17,501 nucleotides of DNA from Terriglobia bacterium (GTDB taxonomy: Bacteria; Acidobacteriota; Terriglobia; UBA7540): the NCBI GenBank assembly GCA_020072905.1, contig JAIQGB010000103.1, positions 1 to 17,501 on the forward strand, read 5' to 3'. The translations under genes and the position numbers were made by a program. Shown in pieces: positions 12,702 to 17,501 of this stretch. The notes beneath the pieces were generated by a model. That model did not search any database and was not told where the DNA came from. It saw only the letters and a list, made by a program, of their open reading frames with translations. Within the stretch, counting starts at the first letter, position 1; each line of letters starts with the position of its first letter.

Positions 12702-13637
12702 TCAGATGTTGAACCACGGCGTGACCCATATGTATTTGATCCGGAACACGAGCCGCAACAGAATCTTGATGGGCAAAGTGAGCATGACAATCAGGAAAAC
12801 CTGCATCGTGACGTATTGCAGCAGATTCATCCGCTGGTGAATCTTGCGATTGAATTCCGTCAGCGTAATGAGTTTGTGTATGCCGAATCCTGCAATCGCC
12901 ATATAGGCGCCCACGGCCAAAGCCCCGAAGACGATCTTTCCCGGCACCGAAGTGATATGAAAAATGTCGGGCAGGTCGCGATTCACCTCGAAGACCACGC
13001 GGCTGGGGTCCCAGGTTTGGCCCGGCCAGAACAACATCCATCCCGGCCCGCGCAGGAACGTGCCGATGACGATCATGGTGAGCCAGAGCACCAGAAAACC
13101 GAAGCAGAAGGTGCCGATGGCGAACCTGCGCTGCTTCCAGGTGTAGTAGCCGGAGCCCAGAGGATTGCTGTCGATATAAGGAATCACCATCAGGCCGAAG
13201 ATGATGAGCGTGGGCATCACCACGCCCGCCATCCAGGGGTCGAAGTAAACGAGCATTTCCTGCAGCCCCAGGAAGTACCACGGCGCCTTGGCCGGGTTCA
13301 TGGTGAGGTTGGGATTGGCGAGCTCTTCGAGCGGAGCATTGAGCGTGATCGACCAGACGATCAGAATTACCGTGACGAGGATCGCCGCCAGGAACTCGAT
13401 GCGCAGCAGGAACGGCCAGACGTGCACCTCTTTCGTCCAGCCCGGCTTCCAGGGAAGAACTTTGCGGTGATGCGTCTTGGCGAGTTGCGGGTCGGCCTCG
13501 AGCTGCCCGATGAGTCGGTCGTTGGCCACCGCCTGCCGCAGCCCGTACCAGGCATAAAAAGGAACCAGGAAAATCAGGGCGACGATCGGAACGTTGTCCG
13601 GTGCGGAGACAATCTCCCAGAGTTGATGCCAGTCCAT
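12702..13637 (-). CDS. petD: Cytochrome b C-terminal half (subunit IV-like, extended)
   Basis: This 311-residue membrane protein corresponds to the C-terminal part of cytochrome b. It has the quinol-oxidation-site segment NPAKAPWYFLGLQEM (114-128), where the classical PEWY reads APWY (118-121), so the usual Glu is replaced by Pro. Hydrophobic helices lie at about 17-33, 79-97, 137-154, 172-194, 232-253 and 273-297. It is much longer than plant or cyanobacterial subunit IV (about 160), with extra C-terminal helices. The ATG at 13637 has no ribosome binding site: heptamer array D begins only five bases upstream. No other in-frame Met lies near the N-terminus. It works with the preceding gene product to form the quinol-oxidising core. 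Confidence 0.92.
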   Translation of the reverse strand: MDWHQLWEIVSAPDNVPIVALIFLVPFYAWYGLRQAVANDRLIGQLEADPQLAKTHHRKVLPWKPGWTKEVHVWPFLLRIEFLAAILVTVILIVWSITLNAPLEELANPNLTMNPAKAPWYFLGLQEMLVYFDPWMAGVVMPTLIIFGLMVIPYIDSNPLGSGYYTWKQRRFAIGTFCFGFLVLWLTMIVIGTFLRGPGWMLFWPGQTWDPSRVVFEVNRDLPDIFHITSVPGKIVFGALAVGAYMAIAGFGIHKLITLTEFNRKIHQRMNLLQYVTMQVFLIVMLTLPIKILLRLVFRIKYIWVTPWFNI

Positions 13638-13642
13638 GAAAT

Positions 13643-13691
13643 CAGTTCACAGTTGACAGTCAGCAGTTGACAGTTAACAGTTAACAGCAGC
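13643..13691. repeat. Heptamer tandem repeat array D
   Basis: Seven contiguous 7-base units start with CAG, five of them CAGTT followed by CA, GA or AA. The array lies between the two cytochrome b halves and ends five bases from the start codon of the C-terminal half. Confidence 0.85.
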
Positions 13692-13697
13692 GAATGT

Positions 13698-13779
13698 GAG
13701 TCGGTGGCTCTTGTCGACGCTGCCGGAGTCAGTGGGTATTCAGCCCGACTCCCGACTCCCGACTCGCTACTCCCGCTCG
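13698..13779. repeat. Heptamer tandem repeat array E with inverted partner
   Basis: Three exact CCGACTC units (13745-13765) are followed by the variants GCTACTC and CCGCTCG. An inverted single copy, GAGTCGG, lies at 13698-13704, and GGAGTC lies at 13725-13730, so the region can fold back on itself. The array begins three bases after the stop of the cytochrome b N-terminal gene. No gene lies in the 145-base interval, and the repeats with array D fill most of it. Confidence 0.75.
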
Positions 13780-13782
13780 CTC

Positions 13783-14712
13783 TTATCCTTGCTGCGGTGC
13801 AACGTAAACCGTCGGCCCCTTCTTGATTTCCGACTCGAGCTGCACGGGCGCGGGGCCGGAAATCCCGCCGTCTTTCCTCACCCGCCAGAAATGCACGCCC
13901 ATGAAGACTGAAGCGATCAGGGGAATCGCGATGCAGTGCCAGATGTAGGCGCGCAGCAGAGCATTCGCGTCCACAATCGAGCCGCCCAGCAGCGCAAAGC
14001 GCACATCGTTATACGCCGTCATGCCGAGCTGCGGCCCGAACGGCCCTTCGTGGCCGAGCAGTGGCGTGGCGCGCGCCATGTTCGTGCCCACCGTCACCGC
14101 CCAGAAGCCCAACTGATCGTCGGGCAGCAGGTAGCCGGTGAAAGAGAGCAACATGGTCAGCACGAGGAGGATGACGCCCACCACCCAGTTGAATTCGCGC
14201 GGCCGCTTGTAAGAGCCCGTCAGGAACACGCGGAACATGTGCAGCCAGACGGTGATGATCATCAAGTGAGCAGCCCAGCGGTGCATGTTGCGCAAGAGCT
14301 TGCCGAAGGGCACGTCGCTCATCAGGTAGACGATGTCGCGGTAGGCCTGGCCTTTCGTCGGGTGGTAGTAGAACATCAGCAGCACGCCGGTGATCGTCAG
14401 CACGATGAAGAGATAAAAAGTGATCCCACCCATGCCCCACGTGTAGCTGTAGCGCACGGCGTCACGATTGATCTTGGCGGGATGGAGATGGAGAAAGACG
14501 TTGGAGAGCACGCCCAGCGCGCGGCTGCGTTCCGTTTCGTCGTGCTTGACGCGGAAGATGGATTTGTAGAGCGAGGTCTTCTGCGGCTGCTTGAGAGGCT
14601 CAACGACGTCTTTCTTGACCTTCTCAGTCAAGACCTTCGCCTGCTCGCGAGCTTCGTCAACGAGAACCGACAGCCTTTTTTTCTGTGACCCACCGTTTTC
14701 CTGGTCGCCCAT
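13783..14712 (-). CDS. petB: Cytochrome b N-terminal half (b6 type)
   Basis: This 309-residue protein has a long charged N-terminal extension (about residues 1-75, helix-forming and Lys-rich) before four membrane helices. Haem b ligands are H144 and H158 in the second helix (13 residues between) and H259 and H274 in the fourth (14 between). The 14-residue spacing is that of cytochrome b6 rather than mitochondrial cytochrome b. GYLLPDDQLGFWAVTVGTNM marks the quinol-site loop. With the Rieske protein and the C-terminal half it oxidises quinol and reduces the downstream cytochrome c. It is separated from the Rieske gene by a paired palindromic element, so expression of the two may differ. The ATG at 14712 follows an AGGAACC-type weak site. 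Confidence 0.94.
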   Translation of the reverse strand: MGDQENGGSQKKRLSVLVDEAREQAKVLTEKVKKDVVEPLKQPQKTSLYKSIFRVKHDETERSRALGVLSNVFLHLHPAKINRDAVRYSYTWGMGGITFYLFIVLTITGVLLMFYYHPTKGQAYRDIVYLMSDVPFGKLLRNMHRWAAHLMIITVWLHMFRVFLTGSYKRPREFNWVVGVILLVLTMLLSFTGYLLPDDQLGFWAVTVGTNMARATPLLGHEGPFGPQLGMTAYNDVRFALLGGSIVDANALLRAYIWHCIAIPLIASVFMGVHFWRVRKDGGISGPAPVQLESEIKKGPTVYVAPQQG

Positions 14713-14727
14713 GTAAGGTTCCTGCTG

Positions 14728-14796
14728 TAGCGCCGCTCTATGAGCGGCGGTTCTTGAACGGGGGAGTGTCGCCGGTCATAGACCGGCGCTATAGAG
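14728..14796. repeat. BIME-like pair of inverted palindromes
   Basis: CGCCGCTC-TAT-GAGCGGCG (14731-14749) and CGCCGGTC-ATA-GACCGGCG (14770-14788) are two 8-base-stem palindromes 20 bases apart. A TAG flanks the outer side of the first, and CTATAG the outer side of the second, so TAGCGC and GCGCTA tails point outwards. This is the organisation of two REP sequences in opposite orientation. They fill most of the 91-base gap between Rieske and cytochrome b genes. Confidence 0.75.
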
Positions 14797-14803
14797 CCCG
14801 TCT

Positions 14804-15415
14804 CTACACCGGGATAAACGCTCCCGGATCGTTGAACTGATCGGTCCCGCCCTTGGGCCAGGAGTAGAGCTTGCTGGTATCCACGATCATCTCCCCCTGC
14901 GCGTCGAGCTCGACGCGCGCGCGGTCCATCGGCCGCGGCGCGGGGCCCTCGAAGTTGATGCCTTCCGGCGTGTAGCCACTGCCGTGGCACGGGCACTTGA
15001 ACTTGTTCTCGCTCGGCTTCCAATCGGGCGTGCATCCCAAATGCGTGCAGCGCGCGAAGATGATGAAAATCCGGTCCGCCTCGCGCACCACCCAAATGCG
15101 CGCCAGTTGTTTGAAGCGCTCGTCCACACCCAGCGAGAAATCCGACGGATAGCCGATGTTGAAGACCGTCGTGGGCTCGAACAACGTGCGCGGGAAAAAG
15201 AAACGCAGAAACATCAGGAAATTCGCGGCCAAAAACGCCCCGATGCTCGTCCAGATAAACCTCCGCCGCTGCTTGCTCGGCAACGGCTTCTCATTTTTCT
15301 TGCCGGCGGCGATTTTGCCGGCGCTTTTGGAAGCGGGCTTGGGAGCCGGCGCGGCCGCAGGCGCGGCGGACGGTTTGGCAGGAGCCGAGGCGTGCGTGTC
15401 GTCGGCGTTCGACAT
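14804..15415 (-). CDS. petC: Rieske iron-sulfur protein of the bc complex
   Basis: This 203-residue protein has an Ala/Pro/Lys-rich cytoplasmic N-terminus (1-45), an RRRFIWT motif resembling a twin-arginine signal (50-56), and one membrane helix (about 53-75). The periplasmic Rieske domain follows. The [2Fe-2S] ligands are C123 and H125 in CTHLGC and C141 and H144 in CPCHGSGY; C128 and C143 form the usual disulfide. It takes one electron from quinol and passes it to the cytochrome c partner. AGGG about 8 bases before the ATG supports this start. It is the first gene of the block, with a sigma70-like promoter about 67 bases upstream. The N-terminal linker is longer than in many relatives. Confidence 0.96.
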   Translation of the reverse strand: MSNADDTHASAPAKPSAAPAAAPAPKPASKSAGKIAAGKKNEKPLPSKQRRRFIWTSIGAFLAANFLMFLRFFFPRTLFEPTTVFNIGYPSDFSLGVDERFKQLARIWVVREADRIFIIFARCTHLGCTPDWKPSENKFKCPCHGSGYTPEGINFEGPAPRPMDRARVELDAQGEMIVDTSKLYSWPKGGTDQFNDPGAFIPV

Positions 15416-15482
15416 CCGTGGTCCCTCGCGCGATGAGAGGTGAATACCGGTCAGATTATGAGAGCGAGCCCGAACACTTTAA

Positions 15483-15510
15483 TTTATCCAAGCGGCGACA
15501 AATCTGTCAA
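15483..15510 (-). promoter_or_regulatory. Sigma70-like promoter of the respiratory operon
   Basis: On the minus strand a consensus TTGACA (15510-15505) is followed after 16 bases by GATAAA (15488-15483); TAAATT at 18 bases is an alternative -10. It lies about 67 bases before the Rieske start codon and is the best promoter on this strand. Confidence 0.65.
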
Positions 15511-15744
15511 GGCGATTCAGTGCGGAGAAAAATGAGAGACATCAAAAACTGAGCTCGCCACGCTCCGCGTTCTGCTTCAGGGAGAGTTTGGCATATCGCG
15601 ACAACAGCTCGACGAAGTCTGCGCAATTTCCGTTCTGCCTCAGGCTTGCTGCTTGTTCCCCCCGAACCCCACACAATTCGCCCCCAATCAGATATGATGC
15701 CGGAAGGATCCGGCGAGGTTTCTCCGCGCGCCGATCCCTGCTCT
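15511..15744. other. Divergent intergenic region with a weak -10 and a small hairpin
   Basis: Between the Rieske promoter and the PGPGW-like gene I see no convincing gene. TATGAT (15693-15698) matches five of six -10 bases for the plus strand but lacks a -35. Immediately after it, GCCGGA-AGGA-TCCGGC (15699-15714) forms a six-pair hairpin that would open the transcript of the plus-strand gene. Confidence 0.3.
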
Positions 15745-16008
15745 ATGAAGGCATTCCTCAAACGGCTGGCCGCGCAGTTGGTGGGTTGGGCCTTCATCGT
15801 GGTGGGAATCGTCGGGTTGTTCCTGCCCATCCTACAGGGAATCCTCTTCATCCTCATCGGACTGATCATCCTCTCCACGCAGTACTCCTGGGCGCACCGG
15901 CTGATGGAGAGAATCCGCGCCCGCTTCCCGCGTCTGGCGCAGAAATCCCACGAAGCCTCGACCCGCGCCCACCTCTGGCTCGAACGCATCTGGGGCCGCC
16001 GAGAGTAA
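15745..16008 (+). CDS. Small membrane protein, PGPGW-like
   Basis: This 87-residue protein has a basic N-terminus (MKAFLKRL), two closely spaced membrane helices forming GWAFIVVGIVGLFLPILQG and ILFILIGLIILS (about 14-44), and a basic amphipathic C-terminal tail. The GW...G..GLFLPILQG...L.GL..LS pattern matches what I know of the putative transmembrane PGPGW family, which has no known function. The ATG at 15745 matches the start of conserved sequence, but no ribosome binding site is visible. An in-frame ATG pair at 15694-15699 would add 17 residues; it overlaps the candidate -10 box. It is monocistronic and divergent from the respiratory operon. Confidence 0.65.
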   Translation: MKAFLKRLAAQLVGWAFIVVGIVGLFLPILQGILFILIGLIILSTQYSWAHRLMERIRARFPRLAQKSHEASTRAHLWLERIWGRRE

Positions 16009-16326
16009 CCGGCGCTCCGAGCCAATCCCCTTCCACGAATTCATCACAGTGAGCGTTTCGACGGCTGCAACGATGATCCAGTAGATTGCATTCCGTTCTT
16101 TCACGATGGCGATCCTGGTGGATGACCGTCGCATCGCCGCCATCCTGGGAGTCTCACCCGCAGCCTCATTGTTCGGCTCCCTCCGCCCGCAGCGCGCTCC
16201 CGCCCTGCCGGACGCCCCCGACGCTTGGCTGCGGACCCGCAGGATGGTCGCAGAGACGGGCGCAAAGATCGGATCGACGGGGCGGACTTTTTGTCCAATA
16301 TTTCAAGGATTCTGTCATTTCGTCCC
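16009..16326. other. Intergenic region without a supported gene
   Basis: Short frames exist on both strands (for example ATG at 16106 on plus), but none has a ribosome binding site or recognisable product. GGAC-TTTTT-GTCC at 16284-16296 is a minor four-pair hairpin shortly before the promoter at 16327. I see no RNA gene or clear terminator here. Confidence 0.4.
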
Positions 16327-16355
16327 TTGACATTACACATCTGTGGTCCTAGATT
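16327..16355 (+). promoter_or_regulatory. Sigma70-like promoter of the repeat protein gene
   Basis: A consensus TTGACA (16327-16332), a 17-base spacer and TAGATT (16350-16355, four of six) lie 43 bases before the ATG at 16398. Confidence 0.65.
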
Positions 16356-16397
16356 TGGCGCAACTTTCTTCCCAGAAGCCTAAGCGGAGGTGCTTCG

Positions 16398-17501
16398 ATG
16401 CGCCGGACATTCCTTACAGCAATGGCAGTCTTAGTGTGTTTTCTCTACAGGGCAGAAGTGCGCGGACAAGAGACGGAAGCCACGGCCAACCCGCCGTCCA
16501 GTGCCGCAGCGTCGAGCAGTTCCGTGCCGCGGCTGATTCGCTTCAGTGGCACGCTGCGCGACCAAGCAGGCAAGCCTCTCAGTGGACCGATGGACGTAAG
16601 CTTCTCGATATTTGCCGAGCAAGAAGGCAGCAGTCCCCTCTGGTGGGAGACGCAGACCGTGCAAGCGGATGCGCGAGGACGTTACAGCGCGCTGCTCGGG
16701 GCGATGCAGCCGGAGGGATTGCCTTTGGAAGTTTTCATCACCGGCAAGGCGCGCTGGCTGGAGGTGATGGTGGAAGGCGGCGCGACGATGCCGCGCGTCT
16801 TGCTAGTGAGTGTGCCGTATGCGTTCAAGGCGGGTGACGCCGAGACGCTGGGCGGCAAGCCGGCGGCGGCGTACGTGGCTTCGGACCAACTCAAGGACCA
16901 GGTGCAGAGCCAGTTGAAGGCGGCGACGGGGAGCACCGACATCGGCCTGCGCAGCCTGGAAATGATGGTGGCGAATCCCGCCGCGACGCCTCGGGCGATC
17001 GCGGAGGGTCCCTCGACGTTCACCTGCGCGACGAGCGGCACGTGTGTGGGGGTGACGCAGAGTGGCACGGGGACGCCGCTGTTAGCGAGCTCGACGACGG
17101 CGAGCGCGGTGGTGGCGGCGCTGCGCGGCGAGGCGGCGAGCACGGCGGGCAGCGGGGTTTTGGGCTGGGCGAAGGCGACGACCGGCACGGCGGTGGGTGT
17201 GAAGGGACAAACGGATAGCACCGGGGGAATGGGGATCTACGGCCTGGCGACGGCGGCCACGGGGACGACGTTCGGGGTGCGAGGCGACACGTTGAGTCCC
17301 AGCGGGCGGGGGGTATACGGCAACGCCACAGCAGGCACGGGGGTGACATACGGGGTGCTGGGCATTGCGGCGAGCATCACCGGGATCGGGCTGGCCGGTC
17401 AGGCAACAGCGGTGACGGGGAGCACGATCGGGGTGCGCGCGGTGAACAGTTCGCCGGCGGGCACGGCAGCGATCTTTGATGCGCTGGGCGGCGGGAAGAT
17501 C
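16398..17501 (+). CDS. Exported repeat protein, fibre-like, C-terminally cut by window
   Basis: The frame is open for 368 residues to the window end. GGAGG lies 7 bases before the ATG. A signal peptide (about 1-24, ending VRG) is followed by a low-complexity Ser/Ala linker (about 30-43) and a beta-rich domain (about 44-148) with RLIRFSGTLRDQAGKPLSG, PLWWETQ and PRVLLVSVPYAFKAGDAETL. I associate this domain with large exported proteins common in Acidobacteriota. Residues 250-353 are four perfect-length 26-residue repeats on the pattern x-G-x-G-x-x-G-x-A-x-A-x-TG-x-x-x-GV-x-G, likely a beta-solenoid or fibre. The first of two Cys-containing segments, TCATSGTCVG, may carry a disulfide. A cell-surface or secreted structural role is inferred. 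Confidence 0.85.
   Translation, partial: MRRTFLTAMAVLVCFLYRAEVRGQETEATANPPSSAAASSSSVPRLIRFSGTLRDQAGKPLSGPMDVSFSIFAEQEGSSPLWWETQTVQADARGRYSALLGAMQPEGLPLEVFITGKARWLEVMVEGGATMPRVLLVSVPYAFKAGDAETLGGKPAAAYVASDQLKDQVQSQLKAATGSTDIGLRSLEMMVANPAATPRAIAEGPSTFTCATSGTCVGVTQSGTGTPLLASSTTASAVVAALRGEAASTAGSGVLGWAKATTGTAVGVKGQTDSTGGMGIYGLATAATGTTFGVRGDTLSPSGRGVYGNATAGTGVTYGVLGIAASITGIGLAGQATAVTGSTIGVRAVNSSPAGTAAIFDALGGGKI
17145..17456 (+). repeat. Four tandem 78-bp coding repeats
   Basis: Four consecutive 78-base units encode 26-residue repeats with conserved Gly positions and a central TG-x-x-x-GV. DNA identity between units is partial while the protein spacing is exact, suggesting old duplications under structural constraint. 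A fifth, degenerate unit (AGTAAIFDALGGG) begins at 17457 and runs out of the window. Confidence 0.85.

Noticed and set aside
11550..13670. A 706-codon open frame on the plus strand antisense to the octahaem and cytochrome b genes
   Set aside because: Its product is low-complexity His/Arg/Val-rich with no recognisable domain, and it runs opposite to genes with clear haem motifs. High GC content makes such antisense frames common.
13643..13779. CRISPR array
   Set aside because: Units are 7 bases with no unique spacers and no cas genes nearby; these are simple heptamer tandem repeats.
15646..15744. Longer N-terminus for the PGPGW-like protein from 15646
   Set aside because: The added residues are Pro/polar, overlap the candidate -10 box and hairpin, and precede a natural basic start of the membrane domain.
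16106..16330. Possible 74-residue gene upstream of the repeat protein
   Set aside because: There is no ribosome binding site, no recognisable product, and it runs into the promoter region at 16327.

Overview
The window looks like chromosomal DNA of an Acidobacteriota bacterium. This is inferred from recognised families rather than from a database search. The reasons are the fused Rieske/cytochrome b/multihaem cytochrome c/aa3 oxidase gene order, a cupredoxin-like lipoprotein between the two complexes, two unassigned small proteins of a type I associate with this phylum, a repeat-rich exported protein ending the window, and heptamer-repeat intergenic DNA. The DNA is GC-rich with normal sigma70-like promoters and strong GGAGG-type ribosome binding sites.

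Layout. Almost everything from 15415 down to 1581 is one minus-strand respiratory block, read right to left. It starts with a good promoter at 15483-15510 and runs: Rieske protein, cytochrome b N-terminal half, cytochrome b C-terminal half, a 1064-residue octahaem cytochrome c, a copper-protein-like lipoprotein, oxidase subunits II and I, two tandem subunit III genes, subunit IV, a small CxxC membrane protein, haem A synthase and haem O synthase. A plus-strand gene for an unassigned CxxC...CH protein (1198-1584) converges on this block; the two stop codons overlap in a shared CTAG. Divergent from it, on the minus strand, lie a small two-helix membrane protein, a CtaM/DUF420 oxidase-assembly protein and the start of a probable membrane-anchored HEAT-type protein cut by the window edge. 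On the right, plus strand, are a small PGPGW-like membrane protein (15745-16008) and, behind a clear promoter, an exported repeat protein (16398 to the end, incomplete).

How it works together. The b6-like cytochrome b halves and the Rieske protein form a quinol oxidoreductase. There is no separate cytochrome c1 or soluble cytochrome c in the window. Its place is taken by the membrane-anchored octahaem protein, which has a three-haem module followed by five monohaem modules, each with a downstream Met-Pro. It could carry electrons directly to the CuA subunit of the adjacent aa3 oxidase. CtaA, CtaB and CtaM-like proteins would supply haem A and help assemble the oxidase.

Non-coding structure is unusual. 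At least five arrays of degenerate 7-bp tandem repeats sit between or inside genes (3860-4031 and 13643-13779). A BIME-like pair of inverted palindromes separates the Rieske and cytochrome b genes. A 14-bp-stem hairpin, a terminator-like element and an FNR-type palindrome lie between the lipoprotein domain and coxB, inside what reads as an abnormal C-terminal tail of the lipoprotein.
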